Source: Liolophura sinensis (Eukaryota > Mollusca > Polyplacophora > Chitonida > Chitonidae). From it: a stretch of 64,000 nt of DNA. Positions 1 through 13,200 of the stretch are shown here, in pieces. The stretch is from assembly GCF_032854445.1 (NCBI RefSeq), contig NC_088302.1, positions 5,639,338 through 5,703,337 on the forward strand, given 5' to 3'. A model generated the notes under the pieces. The model was not told where the DNA came from. It worked only from the letters and a program-made list of their open reading frames with translations, and ran no database searches. Every line of letters begins with the position of its first letter. The first letter of the stretch is position 1. A program made the translations under genes and the position numbers.

Positions 1-50
1 TGATAACGCCAACCTGTATGTATATTTGGTTTGCGATTCTTCATACAGTA

Positions 51-300
51 TAAAGCCGGGGGACACACAAGACGGATTTTTTCTCTCGTACAGGCGTATT
101 GTGTGAATTTCTAAAAACCCGCGTGCTGCGTCCGCCCCGACTCTCTCTTGTGTCATACAACATAACACAATGCCACGATCAACGGAAAATCCGCCTAGGA
201 TGTCTGCAACTATGCTGTGAATATTGTCAGAGTATTTCGTGGGCGATTAAGTTCGTCCCATATAAGCGAAAAAATCCGCCTAGCCTGTCTCCAGCTTTAA
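51..300. mobile_element. Short MITE-like element
   Basis: About 32-bp inverted ends: left 51-83 (taaagccgggggacac, then gacggattttttc); right 268-300 is an imperfect inverse. An internal copy of the motif is near 188. A single end of the same element occurs at 35694-35728. Confidence 0.5.
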
Positions 301-2687
301 AGAGCTCATGACATATTACATTTACCTATCCATTGAACTTAAAGTATTTGTTTTATTTTGGCAAGGCGAAAATTTTGCCGACATTGCCGGTCGATAATGA
401 ATTATCAGTAGTGGAGCGAATTACATTGTCATTAATAAAGATGTTGCCTTGGGTACCTTGCTTAATCAAGATAACAGGTATTAGACCATCCTTAATTGAC
501 CGAAAATTTTGCAGAGCAGGTCGTTCATTCGTAGATTGACGACTCATTTCCCCTGAAGCTATCGTAAATTACCTACCCGTGGTACGGCTGTTACTGATAA
601 TGGCTGCATCCTACCGGATAAGGATTGATTGGTTTTGACAAGATTGATGGGCACCATTGATTTGTCCGACAAGGGTGACGTCGACATCGTGAGCAATTTC
701 CTATTCCGTGCATTCAGAAGTACGATAACTGATCTGTCCAAACTGTGTATAGTATAAAGCATAGCTCCGTTAATCGGTCTAAAATCGTAACTGCATCATG
801 CAATGTGGCGTTATCACCGTTCAAAACCGACCTCAGTCTACACATTGAGAGAGATCAAGACGTGAATCCATCGTATTGTTAATGGTGCTAAATTGAAGGA
901 GGATGCATAACATGGTGTGTACATAATATACAAACCATACGATATAAACGAGATTATGTCTTAGGCTGTTAAAATAGTTTGTCTTTCACATGCATGAAAA
1001 ATGGGCTGATCGATACATGATGAAAAATCGGTCCGGACACGTGCGTTTTAGTTCTTGATTTTCCTCTACATGACCTGTATAGGCTTTGTGTAGACTTTCT
1101 AATATCATAATAGTTTGGAGTGGATTGCAAGTTGGGTCTCTTGGTATATATGTAGGGTTTAAAGAAGCTGACGTGTTTTGAGGTCATAAACCATTTCCAA
1201 ACATTAATACTGGTACTCTTTGTGTATGACTATACAACGCTGGTATTCACAGGCCGTGTCTTTACCCTACAGGCTGAACAGAGAGAAGTATCTCAGTCAC
1301 AATTCAGGTCGTCAATCAGTAAAATAATCTCCAAAGTCAGATTCCCAGAGATCAGTTTCATGTCTCCTCCTACTCACCTGTAGACCAGAGAACTCACGTG
1401 TGTATACGGACTATTGTGGCGTCAATGGAGCTATGATGCCTAAAGATACTGTTTCCAGATTATTGCCCCCATGCAAATGATCCATTATATAAAGGACAGT
1501 AGGACAGTTATCTTATATCAGTTTTGGGATTGCGGTCTTTCAAAAGGTTTTGAAATACTGGAGTCTGTGACCAGGCCTACACATGATCAGACATGTCGAA
1601 GAAATTCCGGATACATTAGAAGCAGCTCCCGTTATGTTGTCTGGCCCACATGTCGTCAACGACAGTTGTCTCATAACAGCTGCATAATGTCATGCAAATA
1701 AACACGCTTGCTCAGCAACTGTGTAAATATATGCTTGGGGTACATCTGACGTTCGTCGAATCCATGGCTGTTTTCAATTTGGGGAGAGGGGGATAAAAGG
1801 GGGTAAAAAGGGATTGGGAAGGTGATTTCTAACCAGCTTTGATGCTTCACAGCTTTAACCGTATTACGGTAACCTTTTAACGGTATATGGGCAACGATTA
1901 GTAAAACAATACGCATTGACGTCATCCACTGTAGGCACCATGTGTTTAATTATACATCTGTTCATCTGTGGGCTGCTGTTCTACAAACACCCTGGGGGTA
2001 TGCAACCTCTGGGCTCGTATAGCAGAGAAGTTGCTTAAAGTGTTTGGTGATGAAGAAAGTTCTATACTGCTCTATATATACAGGATCATTAGACAACGGG
2101 TAGTCTTGAAGCAGTGTCTCTGAAGTCCATGGATCGTGCTACCACTGCCACATATACCCGAAGCCCTTTAAGCACCTGTGTTGTTTACCTGCGTAAACTA
2201 TAGCCTTAGCTAAGAACAGAGCAAGGTTTGATTTTAACATCCAAAATCATCTGCAAGACCCAACCTTGAAATGTAGACACATTCTAGCTGCCGCAATTAC
2301 ATCTTCAGCGCTATTCTCGTGTTACGTGTTAGTGGCAATCAATGCAAATTTGTTAGCTTTTTAGGTTCGTTATTTGCACTGGAATTACACGCAATCTTTT
2401 GGGGTTGAGTTGTGTCTGTGTGATTAGTACTACACCAGACAAACGGGTGATACTTGTAAAAAACTTAGGCTGAACGGTTTATTCGTAACGTTCTTCGAAG
2501 AATTTTTTTGAATTTTGCAGGGATTAAATGTTAAGCAGAGAACATAGCCTACATAAAGGTTGAGACTATATATGTATACATGTATTCATGCCCAGAACAG
2601 GTCCACTTTGAGTCGATTTAAATGTTAGATGTCAAACAGATAAAAGAAACTTACACAAAATACAAAACTTATTTAGTTTACAGTTGG
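301..2687. other. Non-coding spacer
   Basis: No ORF with similarity to a known protein and no exon matching the missing SLC6 N-terminus. Probably an upstream intron or 5' flank. Confidence 0.5.
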
Positions 2688-3013
2688 TAGCGGTTCGTGC
2701 CCTTGAAATGCATGGAAAAAATATGGTGCAGGTTCAAACCTGGCCTTGGGCAGACGATTTGTAGATTCCCCTGCTCTTGCTAGGTATAGCGCCTTGGTGA
2801 CAATAAACGCTCGTGTGACCGCGTGCACAGGCAGTTGCCTTCCAGCAATACCTGTACGTCATATGTGGGAAAGTTTGCCATTAGTTTGCCAAAGGTTCGT
2901 GGTTTACGCCAGGCGCTTGGGATTCTTCCACCCTTAAAACCGACCGCCATCGTAAGTGAAAATGTCTCGAGTACGCACAGCGTTAAGCAACGGTCAAGTA
3001 AATAAGTAATTAA
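2688..3013 (+). mobile_element. tRNA-derived SINE, diverged family B
   Basis: Contains ggttcaaacc (B-box-like) near 2732, the middle motif catatgtgggaaagtttgcca, and a tail atcgtaagtgaaaatgtctc followed by gagtacgc and ATAA/TAAT repeats. The tail resembles that of the common SINE but the head differs. Confidence 0.55.
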
Positions 3014-3077
3014 TTATTCCAGGGTACGTCGCATGTCCTGTCTCATGCCTCATGGATCACACTATTACATTTAATTC

Positions 3078-3345
3078 GGGGCCTCCGTGGCCGAGGTGGC
3101 TAGTACGCCAGCACGGCGCATTGATTCAGGAGCCTCTCACCAGCGCGGACGGTGTGAATTCCAGCTCATGCTAGCTTCTTCTCCAGCCGTATACGTGAAA
3201 AGGTCTGCCAGTAACCTACACGTAGATGGTCGTGTGTTTCCCCCGGGTTCTTGCCGGTTCCACTCACCATAATGCTGGCCGCTGTCGTAAAAGTGAAATA
3301 TTCTTGAGTACTGCATAAAGCACCAAACAAATAAATTAATAAATT
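3078..3345 (+). mobile_element. tRNA-derived SINE, common family A, full length
   Basis: Head ggggcctccgtggc, central gaattccagctcatgct, tail aagtgaaatattcttgagta and AAATTAATAAAT. Diverged from the copy at 38563 by several substitutions. Confidence 0.8.
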
Positions 3346-3558
3346 ACATTTAATTCTATTGCATGTTGATCAATTGTAATTGTAAGAATTGTAAGCGAAC
3401 AAAATGTTAAGGATTTCTGTGATGTGTCTGTGCTGATTCTGCCATGTGCGCCGAATCGTTACTCGGTTTCTTAAAGAAAGCCGACTAAATCAAATTGAAC
3501 CTGAAGATTTCATTTTTCATTGGCGTAGAGAGTTTTGCTTTCTACCATTACGATCTGA

Positions 3559-3915
3559 GTGAGTGAGTGAGTGCTTGGGGTTTAAAGTCGTACTCAACAA
3601 TTTTTCAGTCATATGACGACGAAGGAATCATTAGGGTGCATGCACGTGTAATGTGCCTCCTTGTTGCAGGACGGATTTCCACCGCTCTTTTATTTAGTGC
3701 TGCATCACTGAGACGACTTACCGAAGGCAAGTAAGCCGCGCCGCCCGAGCCATTATACTGATACCAGTCGTTGCACTATCCCCTTCATGCTGAACGCCAA
3801 GCGAGGAAGTTACAACTTCCTCTTTTAAAGTCTTAGGTGTGACTCGACCAAGGATTGATCCGGGATCTACCGGTCCTGAAGCGGACGCTCTACCAACTGT
3901 GCTATCCGGGCCGGT
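3559..3915 (-). mobile_element. tRNA-derived SINE, family C, with target duplication
   Basis: On the minus strand the head reads ccggcccggatagcacagtt then ggtagagcg (A box), with a B box ggtcgagtc. The tail end on + is gtgagtgagtgagtgcttgg. CCATTWCGATCTGA flanks both sides (3545-3558 and 3916-3929). Confidence 0.85.
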
Positions 3916-4073
3916 CCATTTCGATCTGAACCTGTCACATGCGCTGATGCTTTTCCTCCTACTTTCTGTTTTTTTTTCATGTAAGATCGACTGCGCTGTA
4001 TCGGATTTAAAGTGTTTTTGCTGTTTTTTTTCCCTTCCTTTCTGTTTTTTATTGTGTCTCTCCTTTTTGACAG

Positions 4074-4205
4074 GTGCCTTCTTGATACCTTACTTCGTTT
4101 CCGTTCTGCTGGGCGGAGTTCCGGTGTTTTTCCTGGAGGTGGCGTTAGGGCAGTTCATGTCGGAAGGCGGCATATCTTCCTGGAAAATCTGCCCACTGTT
4201 CCAGG
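4074..4205 (+). CDS. SLC6 exon: end of TM1 and TM2
   Basis: Acceptor tttgacag, donor gtatta. Starts with the last two bases of a Gly codon and reads [14 protein letters not shown], then [18 protein letters not shown]. This is the TM1/TM2 hairpin and first intracellular loop of the family. It ends in CPLFQ plus one base. First coding exon visible in the window. Confidence 0.93.
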
Positions 4206-7200
4206 GTATTATAGAAGGTCAAGACTGTCAAAATGTTTCTAGGGCCCGATCTAGGTTAAAGTTTGGGCACCCATACAATGCAAGACAAGATTGTTACATG
4301 TATAAGACACAATAAGAAAATAAACCAATTCTTTTGAATATATTAAAGATTTGTTGTTATCATGACTTATTTGGGCGCGCGTTCTAGAGACACCCAAAAC
4401 TTAATATGGGGTTTAAAATCGATCTAGTTCAGACCCTTTTTCCTCTCAATGTTAACCTGGACTTTTTATAATATTTGGTAAAACTGGATTAAAATTAGAA
4501 GCGATGGATTAGTGTTTCCTTAATAAAGCGTTTGATTGTTTAAAGTATTTAACGGCATTGCTAACCACCCATGTTGGTTATGCCCGTTCAATTATTGTGT
4601 GTTCATTTTGCCTTTTTTTTTTTACAGGAATTGGCTATGCTAGCGCAGTCATTGTCTTTCTACTCAACTGTGAATACAACATCATCTTGACTTGGGCATT
4701 CTACTATTTGTTTTCCTCATTTACGAGCGTGTTGCCCTGGTCTCATTGCGATAATGAGTGGAATTCAGAGAATTGTACGACGCACCACAGATCCATCCAG
4801 ACCAGCAACGCATCCGCAATCCTCTCCATGGGTTCGAACGGTTCTTCACTGTACCAGGTGGCACCCCTCGGAGACAACTCCACCTCCGTAGGACTCATCA
4901 TGCAGAACATCTCGAGTAACGCTAGCAGGCCAGCCATGGACCCTGTTACAGAATTTTGGGAGTAAGTGTCCATCGACTGTTTCTGTCCTTTCTATATTTT
5001 GCTATGTTTACCTCTGATTCTTTCTGTCAATTAAATAATCAAGAAAGAAGTTCCAGTTTACTTTAATCAGATAGGGTTGATTGACAACTTTTCCTGCACA
5101 TTCGGAGCACAAGCCATAAATCTTTATATCTTAATTAATTTGCATCGAACACCTAACTAAAGAAAAGTTCATATAATATATACCTATAGTTTTTATCTCT
5201 ATAAATGCTGAAGTAAGTTTAGCACGGTAAGCCGACGATGAAATGGTGTACAGAAGGAGCCCTGAGAAATATAAGATTGAAGAAGAGAAGCAGAATACCG
5301 TACACTCGATATATGGATGTCTGAAAACACGATACCCAAGATGAATGTTCGAGAGGATTTGGAACTCTGAATAATATAGGCCTGCTGATGTCTACCTTTG
5401 TTTGGAGCGGAATGCCTTCTTCCATGGAATGAGACGAAGTTAGAATAACTGTGTGTCTGCTAAAGAAATTCAAATTGGGTCTGCTGGTTTGCGGTGGAGA
5501 GTGTATATGAGTGTATATGTATATGAGTCTAAACAGGGGTTATGAGAAGGCTGGTACCAAGGCATCATGCTTAGGTTTGGAGATACACAATGAGGTTTGC
5601 TTGGTATATCATTGACAAGGTACGCAAGGAAAGAAAGTTTTATATTAGATTAGTTGACTATTCTCTTTTTTCTTTTTCTTTAAATGAAACCCAATGTGAT
5701 TTTTATATTCTCTTACTTGGGCCCAGACGTGCCGCCCATCCCATCCCGACGCCCGGGAAGTTGAGCCGAGATGGTAACTATGTTGGTGATAAATGTTTCC
5801 CACTGGGAGCAGGGGGAATGTATGTTTATGTTCAAGTGTCATTTACAAAGTATAAAGCTATTACATGCTCGCACACACGCACACTGAGACATGGATCTAA
5901 AATTATTCGGCTCCGGGTGACATGTTGTTTCAGGGAGAACACAGAATAATTCTAATCTATGAGAAGTGCTGACGTGTAGACTCGGAGGACCAAGGGAACC
6001 GAAAACTATTACACGCTCTTCTCACATAGCCATTTTTCTCTCTTCCTTAAGTACATGCCATCATCACACACCACATCTCTCCATCCAAATTCTGTAATAT
6101 TTCTTTATCTCTAGCTAAAGTACATCGGCTCATTGCATGCTGAGCTCTAACTGTTGTTTGCATCATTTTCCGTTGACGTTTATCATTGGTTGGCTATATT
6201 TTAAAGTTTTTGATACCACAGTTTTTAACACTCTTTTTGAAGTGGGGGTTGGCATTAGGCCTTTCCTTCTCGCTGATTATAGCCATGGTTCTCCGAGTTC
6301 CGTTTTATGCTATTGAAGTAGTTTCCTAGGTAGGTTTAAACCCTCCATCACCCCCATCATCCAGTGGTCGCGTCCAGTCGGATGACGAACCCTGCTCTTG
6401 TACAGTGTCACTCTAGTGCAGAATTTTACTGCAGGCTCAAAGTCCTGCAGCTATCCTCCGGTGTGGGAATCCCCGGTGCCGTCAAGTGGGACCTGGCCCT
6501 CTGCTTGTTACTCGCTTGGATCGTCGTATACTTCTGCATATGGAAGGGCATTAAAACATCCGGCAAGGTGAAACATGCCTCTCGGGGCATCCGGGGAGTC
6601 CATGGCTCTCCGGTTTAGCTGCTGAGTTTATAATTTATTCAGTTTCTAGTACACAAGAAAGAAAACTAAAAGAAAAAAAGAACAGATTAGAGTCAATCCG
6701 GCCTTAAGACACCAAGAAAGTTGCACATGTTTGGAAAGTTTTTGTTAGAATTAAGTACTGTCTCTGTATCCTTCATGACAACTGTATGTAACTAATTTTG
6801 TAATTCAAAACGTTCAAAGTGCCACACATGGAAGACTTCGCGCATGCTCAGTGACATTTATCACTGGCTTTAGACCGTCATCTGTAACATGATATAGTTA
6901 CATTCAAAGGCTTATTGGGATTTACAATACGTATTAGAGTGATCATCTTCAAATCTTAACCCGTTCCCTTTTCAGTGAGCATTTATCCTTTAAATACTCG
7001 TCTCAACATTGTCATTAATGTGTCTTAATTTTTCAGTGGTGTGAATAGATATTATCTGCCCACGTATATTCCCCGCCTCCCTCCGACTTGACCTCATTAA
7101 CAGCCCCTTGTGTAATCCTCTTTGGATCCTGACAGTATGAGACAACCAAACCGACCGCAGTTCAAAACTGAGTGTTTCGATCATTCTGACATTCAACTAT

Positions 7201-10200
7201 CCAATTATTGTCTCTGTTACAAAATGACTTTGTAATCTGCCACACGATTGGTTGTTCAGTGCTGTTAGCCATTATTATGTGCAGGGGTGTCCCAATGTGG
7301 TCAATTCCCAAGGATGTAGGGAAGTTTCCCTCGTGGTTGGGGCAAACCACTGTTAAGAATTGTTTTGGGGGTAAATCTCCGAGGTCTTGCATTGTGCCAC
7401 TTTGAATACATTGCAGCTTTCGACGCCGATTTGGACTATTTATTAACTTTCAGTGACCTCTAACTGTAGTTATATTAATAATAACCAAACTGTATACATG
7501 TTTTACTTCCATAGAATGTAACTGTTTAAATGTTACTGTTAATCAACTATTGTACTAATATTGAGATTAATGTATATTAAAGCAAAAAACTAAACAACGT
7601 CAAAAGAAAAATGATACTAAGTAAAAAGAAAAAAAAAACAAGAAAACAGAATGTATATTCTGTTGCGCCATAGCAACCCTGGTGACATCCGGTGTTTTTT
7701 TTTCTTTTCTCTCTAGGTCATGTATTTCACGGCCACTTCACCTTACATTTTGATGTTTGTGTTGATGGTGCGCGGAGTGACTCTCGATGGCGCCATGGAC
7801 GGTGTGAAGTATTACCTGTTTCCGGACTGGGAACGCCTAAAGGACGCTCAGGTGAGATATTGTATGCTCAAAAGTGGATGAATTGAATAAACCAATTATA
7901 TTGTTACAAGGGTGAACAACCTCGTAACCATACCATTACCAGTAGATTATTAAGAAGGAGTAATTGAACACAGCCGTAAATCTCGAAATTTTTAAGAACA
8001 TGTCCTAAAATATTGGTATAATTTCTGTCTTGGCGGAAGTATAATAAGAATGCGTGTGTAGTAAAATCATTAAATCCTTTGTATTATGACTGGCGGAGAA
8101 GCAGATAAGATATTCTGGAAATAGATGTTCAGGAAATTCTCTGATGCTTTTTTTTTCTTTTGTGTTCTAATGCATTTTGCATGAACAACCAAGATAAAAC
8201 AGAAATAATAATTTGGACACAACAATAACACTAGTGGTTCAGGATTTGGTTTTGATTTTATTTATTGATTGGTATTTTACGCCCTACTCAAGTATATTTC
8301 ACTTATACGACAGCGGCCAGCATTATGGTGGGAGGAAACCGGGCAGAACCCACTTCCCACGTATGGCCAGAGTGGAAGCCAGCGTGAGCTGGATTTGAAC
8401 TCACAGCGACCGCATTGGTGAGAGGCTCCTGGGTCATTACGCTGCGCTAGCGTAATATGACCCTATATAATTGGTTATTTTGCCGAGTTTCGTGTCCATT
8501 GAAAATTAATTGAACTAAGAACGGAATTGAGACGATCTCACCCTCTGACTCTGGCGCAGGCTGCCATATTGGTTTATTAATGACAAAGAGCGCAAATTCC
8601 AATACATAACAGAAAGAGCAGAAAGAATCTTCAATCTCTTGTCCTACAGCTTGGAATGATTTAAGACAAGAGATTGTGGGGCTTGCTAAAGACCAGAGGG
8701 ATATAGGACAGGGCACTGTGGGGTTTACTACAGGCCAGAAGGATATATTTATTTTATTAGATTGGTGTCTTACTCCGTACTCAAGAATATTGCACTTATA
8801 TGACGGCCGCCAGCATTATGGTGGGAGGAACCCAGGCAGAGCCTGGGGGAAACCCACGACCATCTGAAGGTTGCTGGAACACCTTCCCACATACTGCCGG
8901 AGAGGAAGCCAGCATGAGCTGGACTCACAGCGACTGCCTTGGTGAGAGGCTCCTGGGTCATTACGCTGCCATGGCGCGCTAACCAACTGAGCCACAGAGG
9001 CCCCAGAGCGATATAGGACAGGAGATTGCGCTGCTTGGTACAGACCAGAGGGATATAGGACAGAATATTGTGGGGTTTACCACAGGCCAGAGGGATATAG
9101 GACAGGACATTGTGGGGTTTACCACAGGCCAGATGGATATAGGACAGGACATTGTGGGGTTTACCGCAGACCAGAGGGATATAGGACAGAATATTGTGGG
9201 GTTTACCACAGGCCAGAGGGATATAGGACAGGACATTGTGGGGTTTACCACAGGCCAGAGGGATATAGGACAGGACATTGTGGGGTTTACCGCAGGCCAG
9301 AGGGATATAGGACAGGACATTGTGGGGTATGCCCCAGACCAGAGGGATATAGGACAGGACAAAGTGGGTTGACTACAGGGCAGAGTGATGTAGGCCAGGA
9401 TATTGTGGGGTTGACTACAGGCCAGAGTGATATAGGACAGGACGTAGTGGGGTTAACTACAGGCCTGGGGGATATAAGACATTGTTGGTTTTTACTACAG
9501 GCCAGGACATTATGGGGTTTACCGCAGGCCAGAGGGTTATAGGACAGGACACAGTGGGGTTTACCGCAGGCCAGAGGGATATAGGACAGACATTGTGGGC
9601 TTTACTACAGACCAAAGGGATATAGAAGAGGACATCGTTGGGTTTACGACAGGCCAGAGGGTTATAGGACAGGACATTGCGGGGTTTACTGCAGACCAGA
9701 GGGATATAGGACAGGACATTGTGGGGTTTACTACAGTCCAGAGGGATATAGGACAGGACATTGTGGGCTTTACTACAGACCAAAGGGATATAGAAGAGGA
9801 CATCGTTGGGTTTACGACAGGCCAGAGGGTTATAGGACAGGACATTGCGGGGTTTACTGCAGACCAGTGGGAAATAATACAGGACATAGTGGGGTTTACT
9901 ACAGTCCAGAGGGATATAGGACAGGACATTGTGGGGCTGAAGACAGGCCAGAGATATATAGGATAGGACGTAGTGGGGTTAACTACAGGCCTGGGGGATA
10001 TAAGACATTGTTGGTTTTTACTACAGGCCAGGACATTGTGGGGTTTGCTGCAGGTCAAATGGGCATAGCAAAGGACATGGTGGAGTTTTGCAACAGGATT
10101 TCTACAAATGTATTCATGCCCACTTGTGTTTGTTGCCGTAGTTATCATTGTAGAACACGATCATATCAGGTTTCTATTTACACAATGTCGACACAAGGAT

Positions 10201-13200
10201 ACAAAGCCATGGAATATGAAAGTTACTTCGTTTTCACCCCAGTAGAAAAATTTGATTACCATTGTTTGAGGCAAGCATTTAAATGAAGTTTTGTGCTTAG
10301 TAAAAACACATACCAGGTATGTACGGAGCTGACCATCGATCATATATTTTCGATGACAATACATATGATTTAACTTTAAGTGTGTAACTGAAACGTTGTA
10401 CACGAGTTTCGAAAGGTCCGAAAGTTTAATCCTGGGTTACAACTTGACATCTAATTTCACACTACACTGCTAAAGTCAGGGTGTTGGTGCTTTAGGTTAC
10501 TTCACATTCTCTGTGACCATTAAGGTACGTGAGGATCGAATCCCACTTCTGTATACATGATAGATAGTCAGGTACGTATAACAGTCCAGGCCATCTGGCG
10601 ATTTCTGTGGAACCAGATCACTGAATATAACAGAAAAGGCGAAATATTTTTGTCAGTAATCTACGGAAGTAACACCGAAAAAAAACATTAATTTGATGCA
10701 ATTTCAAGAAGCTAGTTAATGGCGAAATACTGATTACCACTGATTAACTACTGATTCTCGGAGTTACTTTCCTACCCTTCCTCAAATACTAGTCGCTGGA
10801 TGTCCTGAAACAGTGTGCTGAGTTCGTATGAGATTAGTTATTACACTGAATTTGTTACAGGTGTGGGTAGATGCCCGGTACCCAGATCTTCTTCTCTTAC
10901 TCCATCAGCTTGGGCACTCTGACGGCTCTGGGCAGCTACAACAAGTTCCACCACAATTCTTACAGGTAAATCGTCTAGAGAAGAGAAAATATGAGTGTAA
11001 GTACGTCACTTGTAGAGTAGCTGTGATATATCACAGTATTCGCCAGGTGCAACTCGTGATAAAGTTATCTTTTTATCAGCAGTGACCATGGCCTATGAGC
11101 CATCGGGAACTCAATTTTGGAGATGAAACACGCCATCGACAGATGTTTATAGACATGAACTTAATGAAAAAGGCATAAGATCTCTACAAGGAGCTGATTT
11201 CTTGTTTAGACGATTGACGCAGGATAAAGCCCTGCAATGATTTAATATGGTTTCCTTAATGTAACATTATTCAAAGAAAACTTTACCGTCTGGTGAAAAA
11301 ACTGAGAGAGATCAATAAGAGGCTTTTGAAAAGTTATTCAGGTAAAGTCAGGCTTAGTATAAGTACGTGTAAAAATTCAGTGAGCAGCGGTTGGATGAAT
11401 ATGAACCCATGTTGTATGAACATATAACAGCGAAATTATACATGCAAATATCATGCTGGCTTCCTCTTCGGCCGTACGTGGGAAGGTCTTCCAGCTACCT
11501 GCGGATGGTCGTGGGTTCCTCCGGGCTCTGCCGGTTTCCTCCCATCATAATGCTGGCCGCCGTCGTATAAGTAAAATATTCTTGAGTACGGCGTAAAACA
11601 CCAATCAAATAAATAAATAAATAAATACATGTAAATATCGGTGAATACTACTATATTAAGCTTTTCTACATGGTCGTGGGTTCAGACACATATCTGACTA
11701 CAAATGGTGTGGGTTTAGACAAATCTGATCACAAATGGCCTGGGTTCAGAGAAATCTAACTGGACCCACAGCAGTCTTGGAGATCATAATGCTTGACTGA
11801 AGCCCACATTTGCGCACGTCTGCTGCTTGTAAGTCGTTCTGTGAGAACACTTGTAAACGGACGTGACGTTAGATGAGAGTTTCAGTGTACACAAACGGGG
11901 TTCGTGATCAGTAAAAAATCCACAGGACCGTCTGAGGGGGTAGGCAACAAGTAAATAAACTTATCTCTATTGAAGAGGAAAGGTCTAATGTGTGCAGATG
12001 ACTGGGTCACACAACGCTCCCTGATTTCAGATCTGCGGATATTTTGGCCTACACGTGGGGCGAGTGTTGGGGTTTAGCGTCAAAACGAGTGACCCCTGGC
12101 CAGAGCATTATAGAAACTCTAAGGGATGGAATGCCATTTCTCAATACTACCACACAACGTTTAATGGTTGCAGCCAGCCGGCTTTGACCTTCCATCCAAA
12201 TTCTGTGTCATTCGGGCTTTCGCGAGATGTTGGCTTTTAGGAAAGCTGTAAATAAGGTTCTAGGTGGGTACCCATTACAAATGTCTGCCACATGTCAGCA
12301 CATTCCCTCGTTCCCCCAGAGCTCTTGGGCTTGGTAAACAAACGATGTGTTGTGTGTGAGCGAGATAGTTCTGTTTTCGGCATAAGATAACCCGACCAAA
12401 CTCCCAGTAGGCCTAAAGGTTTACTTCATGTACCGCTGTATAGCTAGATATATAGTAAATGACCGTTTTCTGAAAAATGTTTATCCATTTGTTGCACGGT
12501 CAGATAAATGAATATTAAAAATGCTTTGTTCAGTGTGGATAGTAGTATAATGAAACGTGCTCTATGAGGGGCCTTAGTGTTCTACTATTTTCGTTTTATT
12601 ATTATAACGTTTATAACTTACATCTGAATTGAAGAAGTATGAAGTACAATTGTTTGATCATAATTACCCATTCCCGTGTATGATTCGACTAACTTCATGT
12701 CGTTGGTTGAGATTACTCATCAGCACGTGCCTTCAAAGTTCTTCACAGGTCTCATGACATACGCTTTCAACTCCACATGACACACTATTTCACCCCTGCA
12801 CGACAGAAGCGCTCACCTGCAAATGACATAAGCTTTGAATTCCACATAACATAAGCTTTGAATTCCACGACAAAAGCTTTGAATTCCACATGACATAAAC
12901 TTTGAATTCCACGACGTAAGCTTCGAATTCCACATGACATAAGCTTCGAATTCCACATGACATAAGCTTCGAATTCCACATGACATAAGCTTCGAATTCC
13001 ACATGACATAAGCTTTGAATTACACATGACATAAGCTTTGAATTACACATGACATAAGCTTCGAATTCCGCATAGTATAAGCTTTCACTTTTACATGATA
13101 TAAGCTTTCACCTCCACATGGCATAAACTTTCAAATCCTCATGGCATAGGCTTTCACCTTCACATGACATTTCACCTCCACGTGGCATAAGCTGTTATCC

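Noticed and set aside
1-4070. Missing SLC6 exon with the NVWRFPY motif
   Set aside because: I looked for it in all + frames upstream of 4074 and found no match; it must lie outside the window.
8979-10148. ORFs with [12 protein letters not shown] repeats as a secreted repeat protein
   Set aside because: A 42-bp minisatellite inside an SLC6 intron, broken by a SINE and by frame changes.
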